Source: Kribbella sp. VKM Ac-2569 (GTDB lineage Bacteria; Actinomycetota; Actinomycetes; Propionibacteriales; Kribbellaceae). From it: a stretch of DNA of 64,000 nucleotides. The translations under genes and the position numbers were made by a program. A model generated the notes under the pieces. That model had not been told where the DNA came from, ran no database searches, and worked only from the letters and a program-made list of their open reading frames with translations. Of the stretch, positions 45,901 to 54,188 are shown in pieces. Location: NCBI RefSeq assembly GCF_004216905.1, contig NZ_SGXJ01000003.1, positions 248,001-312,000 on the forward strand, read 5' to 3'. How positions within the stretch are numbered: the first letter of the stretch is position 1; every line of letters starts with the position of its first letter.

Positions 45901-46552
45901 AATGACACCGTCCACTCCCGGCAAGGTCATCGACATGGCGATCACCGGACAGCCGGACCAGCTGGACTGGATCAACCTGCCGTACGTCAGCACCACCGAG
46001 CCGACCGGAGGCAGCGCCTGGCAACAGTTGCAGGTACGGTCGACCGACGTACGGATCGTCGAGAACACCGGCGAGAAGGCGGTCGTCCAGGCCACCGGAA
46101 CCTCGGCGGAGAACCCGAACCTCAAGGTGGTCACGACGTACACCGCGACCGCGGACGAGCAGTTCGTCACCGCGGCCACGACCTTCACCAACGCGACCGG
46201 TGCGCCGCTGACGGTGTGGGCCGGCGACGCGCTCGACCACGACGGCGCGGGCTCTCGCTCGGCTGTCTCGGGCAACGCTCCCGTCACCAGTGGCGGCCCG
46301 TTCGCCCAGACCCCGGACGCCAAACGCTGGATAGGCCAGTCCGGAACGGGCGCCGACAACCAGACCTACGGCCTCGTCTACGACACGGCGAGCGGTCCCT
46401 TCACTGGGTACTCGCAGTCGATCTGGACCATGTCGAAGTTCAAGCTCGACCTCCCGGCCGACGGCTCCCACACCATCACCCGCCGGATCGTCGCAGCCTC
46501 GAACGGCGGAGCAACCGACAAGTTCGCCGTACTGAACCCGTTCGCTTTCTGA
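42917..46552 (+). CDS. Membrane-anchored phosphoesterase with PQQ-like propeller
   Basis: A 1211-aa protein. An N-terminal anchor (20-45) is followed by an SdrD-B-like domain (48-145, TVFEDRDGDNRIDSGEAGLAGV). The calcineurin-like phosphoesterase spans 150-380, with metal motifs DPH (162-164), GD (190-191), GNHE (220-223), THQP and GHEH. A linker beta domain follows, then PQQ-type beta-propeller repeats (about 480-880, e.g. DAKTGQ, DLKTGAKLW, DAWTGQPLW), a carboxypeptidase-regulatory-like domain (about 885-955) and a C-terminal beta domain. It acts outside the membrane. The substrate is unknown. It is translationally coupled to the HupE-like gene. Confidence 0.85.
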   Translation: MIRLTRSSRDQTTKWHKLLYGVTGGLAVLVIAVPLTGVVADAVDGPSATITGTVFEDRDGDNRIDSGEAGLAGVAVSDGQQIVTTDAQGRYTFTTDVERRDVDLVFVTQPAGYDVGTDANMTPGFFRNLGQLVDGDTREADFGLRKNKLSASGGFTFGNVADPHVNAQLPEQITEINSTKQDLAFIQVSGDLTNNATDAEFETYKRGTANSKVPVWPAVGNHEYSAGATYAIRINNYRKHVGPEWYSFDYSDRHFLVLENNGAAPFAEQLEWVKADLAKNMKPGKHLVVLTHQPMNVPFGSPSVYDEYGKVLEQYGAELILVGHEHSNDVEPNSDFAGTAKHIQTVSSSYTIDNAPRGFRFVHMNNKTFDNPFRIYGAEKDLTVVSPAPGTTIPLDRFPGIQVNAYDTTDQPVRGRYKLDNTDWRPLQSTGEFTWYADLPRGVRTGKHRIVVEAADKNGAIWTRTSDFTFTGEKAIQPVAGADWSQHHGDAMHSGVATDAIAAGQRLAWSYRTRGTFVTGSPVIVNGVVYAGTRDENGDGNSAVHAVSLATGKKLWSYSVPSSVHGSVAVSDGLVYVPTLRGSLFAVDAKTGQLKWRNDPGPAPEGNNQRTYGYYGVTVADGKVLFPYQTRFGEAATGLLLALDAKTGQRVWASPMAGNTMSDGTPAVADGRVYVGNQDGSVVIAYDLKTGAKLWQGTDTLGGWQDGVPSAADGKVYIGSNNGIVARDGATGAVLWSYTSSHPSLVSSGATPSAAAIKGNTVYMSFPSGAVTALNATTGAVIWDQLLPGSQYRGGSFTSPALTGTTLFVGANSGGFYALDAWTGQPLWSQDIGTWVSAGPAVSGNTVVAGAFDGNLYAFTPGGSVAKPWPLVSGKVTNKTTGAAVANGTVLVVQDGTAVGRTTTDAAGNYQVGLSKGAGTYTVQVARLGYATASKGIAAGDSGTYQADLEVSPVNVDASIGKRLPSGLVEGGVGDIVIENKHLAMAIAKVFQDSQMTPSTPGKVIDMAITGQPDQLDWINLPYVSTTEPTGGSAWQQLQVRSTDVRIVENTGEKAVVQATGTSAENPNLKVVTTYTATADEQFVTAATTFTNATGAPLTVWAGDALDHDGAGSRSAVSGNAPVTSGGPFAQTPDAKRWIGQSGTGADNQTYGLVYDTASGPFTGYSQSIWTMSKFKLDLPADGSHTITRRIVAASNGGATDKFAVLNPFAF

Positions 46553-46564
46553 GCTGAACCCGAC

Positions 46565-46599
46565 GGCACACCCGGCGCGCACCAGCCGCCGGGTGTGCC
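46565..46599. terminator. Strong bidirectional terminator
   Basis: GGCACACCCGGCG and its exact complement CGCCGGGTGTGCC form a perfect 13-bp stem with a 9-nt loop, between the convergent phosphoesterase gene (ends 46552) and EEP gene (ends 46730). Confidence 0.88.
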
Positions 46600-46729
46600 A
46601 ACTCTTGGACGATCGCTGAGAACCGGTGGACCAAAGTGTTGGATTGAGAGCAGTCTGCTCTCGAACGGAGATCCGCCGTGAACGATGATCCGAACGACGA
46701 ACAGGCAGGATCCGCCGGCCGCGTGGAGT

Positions 46730-47848
46730 TCAGAGGTCGAGGTCGGCGTAGATGGCGGCATGGTCCGAGGCGGCGTGAACGTCGGCGGTGAGGGTTTGGT
46801 AGATGGGCCAGGGGTTCTTGGTTCTTGGGCCATGCCAGACGCCTTGCCGGAAGATCGCGCCGCCGGATGCCCGGGCGAACAGCGCGGGTGACAGGAGCAG
46901 GTAGTCGATCTTGTCCTTCTCGTTGCCGCTGCCGAAGGTGCCCTTGCGCGGCCCGAAATCGAAGGCAGGGTGGGTACTGATGTCGCGTAGATCTGTCCCG
47001 TCGATGAGTGGCTCGAGCGCGGTACTGACGGGATCGTCGTTGAAGTCGCCGAGGACCGCGATCAAGTCGTTGCCTGCGGCCCGCAGACCGTCATAGATCT
47101 CGGCGACTCGGACCGCTTGCCGGCCGCGTCGTTTTCGTCCCAACTGATCGCCCGGCGTGCTGTAGCCCTTGGACTTGAAATGGTTGACCAGCACGACCAG
47201 CGACTGGCCGCCGGGTGTCGTGAACTGGTACTCGCAACAGTCCCGGCTGAAGACAACTCCCTCGGCGTCGGTGTCGAACACATGGCTGCGGATCGCTTCC
47301 AACGGATAGTCGGCCCGGGCAAGAACGCCTACGTCGATGCCGCGATCGTCGTTGCCGTCGATCAGCATGACCTGCTCGTAAGGTTTGCCCCCGACCTTGG
47401 TCAGCAGCGCCTCGGAGAACAGCTTCAGCAGCGGACGGTTGTCGGCCTCGACCACGCCCAGCAGATCGGCGTTGACGTCGCGCATGACCATCGCCGTGTG
47501 CTGCATGGCCAGCTCGTCGACCTCCTCGGTCTTCAGTTCGATCCAGCCGATCCAGGACGCGCGACCCGTCGCGACCACTTGCACCGGACCGGACCGCGGT
47601 CGGCGCAGCAGCTGGCCACGGATCTTGCGCAACCGGACGAACTCACTGTCGTCTGACCGCTGCAGACCCAAGATCTCCAGCAGGGCCAGTATCCGAGCCT
47701 TCATGGCGTCGGTGTACACCGGCTCCTCAAGCAGCGCGTTGAGCTCTGCCTGGGCCGCCAGTACCGGCTTCCCCGCCGTCCACGATTCCTGATTGAGCAC
47801 CTTGGCACGTGCGAACAGGTTCTCGACATTGAACGATGCAATGCGCAT
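46730..47848 (-). CDS. Endonuclease/exonuclease/phosphatase family protein
   Basis: A 372-aa EEP-superfamily metal-dependent hydrolase. It starts IASFNVENLF (the Asn of the metal site), then DLLGVVEAD, VNHFKSKG, LGDFNDDPVS and the C-terminal SDHAAIYADL. The start at 47848 has GAGGGGG upstream. No signal peptide is visible. The fold covers nucleases and phosphodiesterases, and the substrate is unknown. An additional helix region (about 50-110) is not common in the core fold. Confidence 0.85.
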   Translation of the reverse strand: MRIASFNVENLFARAKVLNQESWTAGKPVLAAQAELNALLEEPVYTDAMKARILALLEILGLQRSDDSEFVRLRKIRGQLLRRPRSGPVQVVATGRASWIGWIELKTEEVDELAMQHTAMVMRDVNADLLGVVEADNRPLLKLFSEALLTKVGGKPYEQVMLIDGNDDRGIDVGVLARADYPLEAIRSHVFDTDAEGVVFSRDCCEYQFTTPGGQSLVVLVNHFKSKGYSTPGDQLGRKRRGRQAVRVAEIYDGLRAAGNDLIAVLGDFNDDPVSTALEPLIDGTDLRDISTHPAFDFGPRKGTFGSGNEKDKIDYLLLSPALFARASGGAIFRQGVWHGPRTKNPWPIYQTLTADVHAASDHAAIYADLDL

Positions 47849-48750
47849 GACACATCCCCCTCGACCTCGCCGCGACTTGGCGGATCGACCGTCCCCTACG
47901 CCAGTCGACCTCACGCACCATCGAACGCGGCAGAACACCTGTCATGCTTACGCACTCAACGCCACGTATCAACAGCTCGTCACACAGCGATGCTGACTCG
48001 CAAACAGAGGGAGTGAGGCTCCCCAGCTGTGATCGCTCCGGCCCAGGCGAGGAGAACAGGGGCTTCGCGCCGGACCCAACCCCGGGCGCCAGGACGAGAC
48101 CCGGCTTTCGAGCTTGGCTGCACTCGGCCTGGCCGTGTGCTGCCCGGCGCGAAGCGTTCTGTACTGCGGTCGTTCTACCGACTCGCAGACAGTTGGTGGA
48201 TCAGCCGTCGCCCGTGGTGGCGCGGCGGCGTCCTGCTCGGGACCCCGACGTACCGCGATGCGATGCCCGCGTCGTCTGGTCGTCGGTGACCGCTGTCTCA
48301 GGCGGGTCGGGAACTATGCGAGCCGGATGGACCGGACCCCCGCCCAGGCGACGGAACTTCCACTAGCGCTCGTCGTAGTCGTAATAGGTGTCTACCCCGC
48401 CGACAGACATAACCGACCTCCCACCCGTAGGTGCTCAATTGAGCACCAGTTGCATTGGGGTTCCCAACGGTCGCAGTCCTCAAACCTCTCGCGCGTGCGG
48501 TCACGCGCCGATTCTCCTGTCGAGCAGCAGCTTCTTGAAGTCCGTGGGTTTGGGCTGCGGGTACCGATCGACTGAGTTCGAATGTGGTACGGCAGTGTGC
48601 CATTTCGGTAAGTCCTTGTTGCGAGGCAGAAATGCTGCGCCCGCCGGCCCGAGCAGGCCGCCCCCTACAGCTTTGTTGCCGTCGTCGTCGTACGGCGGAT
48701 GAGGCGCGGCGCCTCGTGACGACAGTAATGCTCCTGAAAGGAGTCGTCAC
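47849..48750. other. Gap of about 0.9 kb without a convincing gene
   Basis: Several short frames exist on both strands here, but none has a ribosome site together with recognisable protein character. The only distinct structure is the 18-bp palindrome at 48430-48447. The last bases carry a CTCC/GGAG mini-hairpin that could partly mask the ribosome site of the gene at 48751. Confidence 0.5.
48430..48447. promoter_or_regulatory. 18-bp perfect palindrome
   Basis: GGTGCTCAATTGAGCACC is self-complementary over its full 18 bp. It lies in the gene-free gap, 303 bp upstream of the next gene. A TetR-, MarR- or GntR-type dimer could bind it. Target and regulator are unknown. Confidence 0.55.
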
Positions 48751-49344
48751 ATGTCGCCAACGACAGATCATCGGATGAACGCAGAGAGCCCGCCGGCGGC
48801 AGGTGTGGCCGACACCGCCCGGGACCGGGCCGGGCAGCTGAAGGAGACGTCGGCCGACACTGCTCGCGAGGTCGCGGGTACGGCCAAGGAGAAGGTGTCG
48901 GACGTGACGTCGGACGTCCGTGCGGAGACCCGGCGGCTGGCGAGCCAGACGCGACAGGAACTTACCGGGCAAGCGCGTCAGCAGAAAGACCGTGCCGCCA
49001 CCGGCCTTCGTTCGGTGAGCGACGAACTGCGCGGTATGGCCGAGCACGGCCAGTCGGGCCTGGGTGCCCAACTCGCACGGCAGGGCGCCGACTTCACCGA
49101 TCAAGCCGCGGATTTCCTGCAGCAGCACGAACCCGCCGACCTGCTGGACGAGGTTCGCTCGTATGCGCGGCGCAGGCCCGGCACATTCCTGCTGGTCGCC
49201 GCGGCGGCCGGCGTCGTCGCCGGACGCCTGACCCGAGCCCTGGCCTCGGGCGGTCCTGACGAGCCGAACAACACAGTGATGCCGGTCAACTCAGTGACGC
49301 CGATGAGTACGCCGGTCACGCCGCGGCCAGGACCGGAGCAGTGA
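48751..49344 (+). CDS. LEA/ElaB-like membrane-associated stress protein
   Basis: A 197-aa protein. Residues 20-130 are a long amphipathic, alanine- and charge-rich helix (RDRAGQLKETSADTAREVAGTAKEKVSDVTSDV) like late-embryogenesis-abundant and ElaB/YqjD proteins. A single hydrophobic segment follows (TFLLVAAAAGVVAGRLTRAL), with a Pro/Thr-rich tail. A strong GAAAGGAG site precedes the ATG at 48751. First gene of a four-gene run. Confidence 0.72.
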   Translation: MSPTTDHRMNAESPPAAGVADTARDRAGQLKETSADTAREVAGTAKEKVSDVTSDVRAETRRLASQTRQELTGQARQQKDRAATGLRSVSDELRGMAEHGQSGLGAQLARQGADFTDQAADFLQQHEPADLLDEVRSYARRRPGTFLLVAAAAGVVAGRLTRALASGGPDEPNNTVMPVNSVTPMSTPVTPRPGPEQ

Positions 49345-49345
49345 G

Positions 49346-49771
49346 ATGACTGTCGACGGATCGCCACCCGGCAGCAGTCCGCAACGGATGTCGATGGACG
49401 AGTCGGTCGGCGAGCTGGTTTCCCAGCTGACCACCGACCTGGGTCAGCTGACGCGCCAGGAACTCGCGCTGGCGAAGGCTGAACTGCAGGCGGAGGCGAA
49501 GAAGGCAGGCAAGGGCGCGGGCATGCTGGGCGGCGCGGCCATCGCCGGCTGGATGGTCGCCCTCTTCGGTTCGCTCACGGTGATGTGGGCTCTGGACAAG
49601 GCAATGGATCTCATCTGGGCAGCGCTCATCGTCGCGGCCGTCTGGGCGGTCGTTGCCGCCGTACTGGCGGTGGTGGGACGCAAGGAGCTCCAAGAGGTGC
49701 ACCCGAAACCCGACCAGACGGTCGAATCACTCAAGGAGGACGCGAAATGGCTGAAGACCCGGAAGAGCTGA
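49346..49771 (+). CDS. Phage-holin-like DUF1469 membrane protein
   Basis: A 141-aa protein with the actinobacterial holin_3_6/DUF1469 pattern: SVGELVSQLTTDLGQLTRQELALAKAELQAEAKKAGKGAGMLGG, then two TM segments. It starts 1 bp after the preceding stop. Despite the name, such proteins are usually envelope-stress partners and there is no phage context here. Confidence 0.82.
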   Translation: MTVDGSPPGSSPQRMSMDESVGELVSQLTTDLGQLTRQELALAKAELQAEAKKAGKGAGMLGGAAIAGWMVALFGSLTVMWALDKAMDLIWAALIVAAVWAVVAAVLAVVGRKELQEVHPKPDQTVESLKEDAKWLKTRKS

Positions 49772-50370
49772 AGCGGGAGATCGAGCAAACCCGGCGCAGC
49801 GTAGGTCGCGACGTTGATGCCCTGACGGAGAAGGTCAGCCCCAGCCGCGTCGTCGGCCGGCGCCTCGACCGGGCTCGTGGTGGGGCCCGTCGGCTGAAGG
49901 ATCACGTGATGGGTTCGGCGGGGTCGGTGAGCGAGACCGCCGGTTCGGCGATGTCGACCGTGCAGGACGCAGGCAGCAAGATCGGTGAGGCGGTGGATTC
50001 GGCACCAGACATGGCGCGGGCGCGAACTCGCGGTACGCCGCTGGCCGCCGGACTGATCGCCTTCACGGCCGGGTGGGTCGTCGCCGCGGCGCTGCCTGCG
50101 TCGACGCGGGAGCGCGAGCTGGCCCAAGACACCAAGGACAAAGCGATGGAGGCCGCCGGTCCGGTGAAGGAGCAGGCCGCACAGATGGCGCAAGAGGTGA
50201 AGGACAACCTCCAGGAGCCTGCGCAACAGGCTGTGCAGAACGTCAAACAGTCAGCGTCAGAGGCAGCCACCGATGTGGCGGACGAGGGCCGTTCCGCCGC
50301 TCGACACGTCGCGGACGATGCCAAGGACTCGGCCGACAACGGCCGGCAGGCGGGTTTCTCGAGCTCATGA
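49747..50370 (+). CDS. DUF3618 protein
   Basis: A 207-aa protein with the DUF3618 N-terminus EELKREIEQTRRSVGRDVDALTEKVSPSRV, a hydrophobic segment (TPLAAGLIAFTAGWVVAAAL) and a long charged helical tail ending near AADVAD-like repeats. It overlaps the previous gene by 25 nt. The role is unknown. The companion genes suggest membrane maintenance. Confidence 0.82.
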   Translation: MAEDPEELKREIEQTRRSVGRDVDALTEKVSPSRVVGRRLDRARGGARRLKDHVMGSAGSVSETAGSAMSTVQDAGSKIGEAVDSAPDMARARTRGTPLAAGLIAFTAGWVVAAALPASTRERELAQDTKDKAMEAAGPVKEQAAQMAQEVKDNLQEPAQQAVQNVKQSASEAATDVADEGRSAARHVADDAKDSADNGRQAGFSSS

Positions 50371-51317
50371 CCGACGAACGACGACCGGCCGTTCCGGGTG
50401 TGGATGCCGAGAAGCCGACGCAGATCCCGGCGACCGGCTGGTGGCAGGTGATCCGGCGGGCCTGGGCCGAGGCCAAGGCCGACCAGGTTCCGCTGCTTGC
50501 GGCCGGCGTCGCGTTCTTCGGCTTCCTGTCACTGTTCCCGGCCGTCGTCGCCGGTGTGCTGGCCTATGGGCTGGTTGCGGATCCCGCGCAGATCCGCAAC
50601 CAGGTCGAGGATCTGACGGCCGCCATGCCGGCGTCAGGGCGCGAGCTGCTGCTCCAGCAGCTCGACGCTCTGACCTCGGCGCCGCGGCAAGGATTGGGTA
50701 TCGGCGTCGCGATCGCCGTGATCGCCGCCCTGTGGAGCGCGTCGGGCGGCATGGGACATCTGCTGACCGCGGTCGATCTCGCGTACGACGAGGAGGAGAC
50801 GCGCGGGTTCGTCCGCCGCAAGCTCCTGGCGCTGGGCATGACGCTGGGCGCGATCGTCTTCGTCCTGCTCGCGATCGCGCTGTTCGCGGCGGGCGCGGCG
50901 ATCGGGACCGGTGTCGCGACACCGGTCCGGATCCTGCTCGAAGTGGCGCGGCTGGTGCTCGCCGTCGTACTGATCTCGGTGGCGCTTGCTGTGACCTATC
51001 GGCTGGGGCCGGATCGCGACGCGCCACGCATCCGGTGGGTGTCGATCGGCGCCGCCGTCGCGACCATCATCTGGCTGATCGCGTCGATCGGATTCTCGGT
51101 CTATGTCGAGACGTTCGGCAACTACGCCAAGACCTACGGCAGCCTGGCCGCGGCCGTGGTCCTGATGCTGTGGCTTTGGCTGACCGCGTACGCCGTACTG
51201 CTCGGGGCCGAGATCAACGCGGAAGCCGAGCAGCAGACCGCGCGCGACACCACCACCGGCGAGCCGCGCCCCCTCGGCCGGCGAAACGCCGTCAAGGCGG
51301 ACTCCATCCCGAAGTAG
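50367..51317 (+). CDS. YihY/BrkB-family membrane protein
   Basis: A 316-aa polytopic protein. Family marks are ADQVPLLAAGVAFFGFLSLFPAVVAG at the first TM, LWSASGGMGHLLTAVDLAYDEEETRGFVRRKL in the middle and YGSLAAAVVLMLWLWLTAYAVLLGAEINAE near the end. Formerly mis-called ribonuclease BN. It starts in an ATGA overlap with the DUF3618 gene, completing the operon. Confidence 0.9.
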   Translation: MTDERRPAVPGVDAEKPTQIPATGWWQVIRRAWAEAKADQVPLLAAGVAFFGFLSLFPAVVAGVLAYGLVADPAQIRNQVEDLTAAMPASGRELLLQQLDALTSAPRQGLGIGVAIAVIAALWSASGGMGHLLTAVDLAYDEEETRGFVRRKLLALGMTLGAIVFVLLAIALFAAGAAIGTGVATPVRILLEVARLVLAVVLISVALAVTYRLGPDRDAPRIRWVSIGAAVATIIWLIASIGFSVYVETFGNYAKTYGSLAAAVVLMLWLWLTAYAVLLGAEINAEAEQQTARDTTTGEPRPLGRRNAVKADSIPK

Positions 51318-51363
51318 CTGTGATTTCGGCGTGCGGAGGCGACGGATTCGGGTACCGGGAGTC

Positions 51364-52035
51364 GTGAACGACGACAGGCTCTTGGCCATGGCGCAGCGTC
51401 TGATGACGACGCTGACTCCGGGCGACCTCGACCACACGCTCAGTCGCATCACGGCGGCGGCGGTCGAGGCGCTGCCGGAGACCGATTACGCGAGTATCAC
51501 GATCCTGCACGCCGACGGCCGGTTGGAGACGGTCGCGCCGACGAACGACGTGTTGTGGGGCGTCGATGCGGCGCAGTACGAGCTGCGCGAAGGCCCGTGC
51601 TACGAAGCGGCCGCGGATGAGGTGCACGTCGCGTCGCCCGATCTTGCCCGGGACGAACGCTTTCCGCGGTACGCCGTGAGCGCGGTGGCCGCCGGTCTCC
51701 GCGCGCAGGCCGGGATCCGGCTCTTCGACGCTCCCAAGTCCCGAGGGGCTCTCAACCTGTACTCCGAGAACGTCGGTGCCTTCAGCGATCTGGGTGCGCT
51801 CGGCGAACTGTTCCGGCACCAGGCCGCGATGGCGATCGACTACGCCCGCGAGATCCAGAATCTGCGCGAAGCGGTCCGGACCCGCACCATGATCGGTACG
51901 GCGGTCGGCATCGTGATGGAGCGCTACCACCTGACCGACGACCGCGCTTTCGCCTTCCTCACCCGCCTGTCCCAGGACGGCAACATCAAACTCCGAGAGA
52001 TCGCCCGCCGCCTGATCGCCGCCACCCACGGATGA
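51364..52035 (+). CDS. GAF-ANTAR RNA-binding regulator
   Basis: A 223-aa protein with an N-terminal GAF domain (about 15-155) and a C-terminal ANTAR domain (IGTAVGIVMERYHLTDDRAFAFLTRLSQDGNIKLREIARRLI). ANTAR domains bind paired hairpins in nascent RNA and prevent termination, here probably in response to a GAF ligand. A GTG at 51364 is used; a longer GTG start at 51331 is possible. Confidence 0.88.
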   Translation: MNDDRLLAMAQRLMTTLTPGDLDHTLSRITAAAVEALPETDYASITILHADGRLETVAPTNDVLWGVDAAQYELREGPCYEAAADEVHVASPDLARDERFPRYAVSAVAAGLRAQAGIRLFDAPKSRGALNLYSENVGAFSDLGALGELFRHQAAMAIDYAREIQNLREAVRTRTMIGTAVGIVMERYHLTDDRAFAFLTRLSQDGNIKLREIARRLIAATHG

Positions 52036-52115
52036 TTCGCACCGTCCTCACCGAGCGCCGCCCACGCTGCAGAGGACGCTTCACGCTGAGGTGGTTCGTT
52101 GGCGAGAATGCCGGA

Positions 52116-53522
52116 ATGGATCTCCATCTGCACCTGGGCGAGGAGGGCGGGCTGGTCGAGCAGATCTACGCACAGCTGTACGAGCGAATCAGCACCGACG
52201 CCTTGCCCGCAGGAACGGTGCTGCCGTCCTCTCGTGACCTCGCCGCCCGGTTGTCGGTGTCGCGGGCGACGGTGGTCGCGGCGTATGAGCGGCTCGCCGC
52301 GCACGGGCTCATCCGCTCGCGCGCCGGAATCGGAACGATCGTCACCGACCGGCGCAGCCACGCTACGGCAGCGCTGGCCGCGTCCCCGCTCCGGCCGCGG
52401 CCGATCTGGGCCGCCGAGCAGCTCGCAGTTCCGGATCTCGCCGGACCGGAACCCGAATTCGACTTCGCGCCCGGCATCCCCGGGCGCACCCAGTTCCCGT
52501 TCGCACGGTGGAGAGCGCTGCTCAACGATCAACTGCGCCTGCGTACCGAGGTCAACTACGCCGACCCGGCGGGCTCGGCCCGGCTGCGTGACGTGCTCGC
52601 GCGGCATCTCGTGGTGAGTCGCGGTGTCCGGATCGCGCCTGAGCAGCTCGTGATTACGAGTGGTGCGCAGCAGGCGTTCGACATCGCCGCGCGCGTTCTG
52701 CTCGAACCGGGCGACACGGTGGCAGTCGAGGATCCCGGTTACCTGCCGGCCTACCGAGGATTCCTCGCGCACGGAGCCCGCGTCGTCGGGGTGCCCGTCG
52801 ACAATGAGGGTCTGGTTGTCGACCAACTCCCGGCTGAGGCACGGATGGTCTACGTGACGCCGTCGCACCAGTTTCCGCTCGGCATGCCGATGTCCGAGTC
52901 GCGCCGTACCGCGCTACTCGCGTGGGCTGCCCGGCACGACGCGGCGATCGTCGAGGACGACTACGACTCGGAGTTTCGCTTCACCGGACGTCCGCTCACA
53001 CCGCTGCAGGCGACCGACAGTGAGGGCCGCGTCCTGTACGTCGGGTCGTTCTCCAAGACGCTGCTGCCGGCTTTGCGGGTCGGGTTTCTCGGCGTTCCGG
53101 CGACGTTGGGTGAAGCCGCGCGCCGCGCGAAGCTCGTCGCCGACTACGGCACCGCCGGCCACCTGCAGGCCGCGCTCGCAGCCTTCATCGAGGAGGGCGG
53201 CCTGGCTCGCCACATCCGGCGGATGCGGCGGGCGTACGAGCGTCGGCATCACTTGCTGATCGGCACGCTGCGCGAGCACTTCGCCGGCATTCTCGAGCCG
53301 ATCGAGTCCATCGGCGGGACGCATATGGCCGCGCTGCTCACGCCCGGACAACCGGATGACACGATCCTCGCCGCGCGCGCTCTCGCGGCGGGCGTGAGCG
53401 TTGGCACGATCTCGCGCTGGGGGATCGACCGCTCCGGCCCGAACGGCTTCGTCTTCGGGTACGGCGCCATCGCGTCCGACCGGATCCCGGACGGACTCGC
53501 CGCGCTGCGCCGCGTTATCTGA
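52116..53522 (+). CDS. MocR-family PLP-dependent regulator
   Basis: A 468-aa GntR/MocR chimera. The N-terminal winged helix (LVEQIYAQLYERISTDALPAGTVLPSSRDLAARLSVSRATVVAAYERL) is followed by an aminotransferase-type domain (about 130-465) with IVEDDYDSEFRF and the PLP lysine in YVGSFSKTLLPALRVGFLG. It is PdxR-like. Its usual target would be vitamin B6 or amino-acid genes, but none is next door. Confidence 0.9.
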   Translation: MDLHLHLGEEGGLVEQIYAQLYERISTDALPAGTVLPSSRDLAARLSVSRATVVAAYERLAAHGLIRSRAGIGTIVTDRRSHATAALAASPLRPRPIWAAEQLAVPDLAGPEPEFDFAPGIPGRTQFPFARWRALLNDQLRLRTEVNYADPAGSARLRDVLARHLVVSRGVRIAPEQLVITSGAQQAFDIAARVLLEPGDTVAVEDPGYLPAYRGFLAHGARVVGVPVDNEGLVVDQLPAEARMVYVTPSHQFPLGMPMSESRRTALLAWAARHDAAIVEDDYDSEFRFTGRPLTPLQATDSEGRVLYVGSFSKTLLPALRVGFLGVPATLGEAARRAKLVADYGTAGHLQAALAAFIEEGGLARHIRRMRRAYERRHHLLIGTLREHFAGILEPIESIGGTHMAALLTPGQPDDTILAARALAAGVSVGTISRWGIDRSGPNGFVFGYGAIASDRIPDGLAALRRVI

Positions 53523-53618
53523 TCGAGACCGGACTGGCGCAGAACACCTCGAATCGGCCGTGCCACCGGCTCGGCGCCGTTCCTAAGCTGCCGCGGACAC
53601 CCATCAACAGGAGGTCCG

Positions 53619-54113
53619 ATGAGATCCCTGCGCATCGCCGCGTTCGCGATCGCCGCTGCCTGTGCCGTCGTCAGCACGTCCCTGGCCAACGCGTCGCCCC
53701 GCTGCCAGCAGATCGACGCGACGATCTACGACAAGGTCGTCACGGAGGGCTGCCCGCCCCCGGCCCAGGCCTGCGTCATCGGCACCGTCCGCGGCAAACA
53801 CGGCTTCGACGCGAACACCGTGTTCGTGCTCGGCTCCCGTGCCGATCCGCCGTCGACATCACCCGGCTATCGCGCAGTCAGCGGCACGATCACGTACACC
53901 TTCAAGGACGGGGCGACGCTCACGGCCCTCGAGACCAGCATCGGCAACATCGACACCACCACCGGCCTCGGCCACGCCGGCGGCACCCAGGAGTTCACCG
54001 GCGGCACCGGCCGTTACGAAGGCGCAACCGGCTTCACCTACCTCAACCAACACTTCGAGACCGACCACTTCGTCACCCGAATCCAAGGCGAAGCCTGCCG
54101 CGCAAAGAGCTGA
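53619..54113 (+). CDS. Secreted allene-oxide-cyclase-barrel-like protein
   Basis: A 164-aa protein with a Sec signal peptide (cleavage after ANA) and a short beta-barrel domain with the GTITYTFKDGATLTALETSI and GGTQEFTGGTGRYEGATGFTYL pattern seen in AOC-barrel/dirigent-like proteins. Four Cys (PRCQQ, EGCPPP, QACVIG, EACRAK) may form two disulfides outside the cell. An AGGAGG site precedes the ATG at 53619. Confidence 0.75.
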   Translation: MRSLRIAAFAIAAACAVVSTSLANASPRCQQIDATIYDKVVTEGCPPPAQACVIGTVRGKHGFDANTVFVLGSRADPPSTSPGYRAVSGTITYTFKDGATLTALETSIGNIDTTTGLGHAGGTQEFTGGTGRYEGATGFTYLNQHFETDHFVTRIQGEACRAKS

Positions 54114-54188
54114 CCGATGGCAGTCGACGGGGCCTGGCTGGTGCTGCAGGAAGGCGAGCTGCTCGCTGACTCAGAAACGGAGAAATCT

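Noticed and set aside
48029-48289. 86-codon frame in the 0.9-kb gap
   Set aside because: Arg/Trp-rich composition typical of chance frames in GC-rich DNA, no ribosome site, no family pattern.
48733-48746. CTCC/GGAG mini-hairpin masking a ribosome site (possible thermosensor)
   Set aside because: The stem is only 4 bp and is not convincing as a regulatory structure.
48298-49128. Long reverse-strand frame covering the LEA-like gene
   Set aside because: It is antisense to a gene with a strong ribosome site and has the Arg-rich composition of a shadow frame.
49346-49771. Holin-like protein as evidence of a prophage
   Set aside because: Neighbours are DUF3618 and YihY genes with no phage functions. 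This family is a common chromosomal membrane-protein group.
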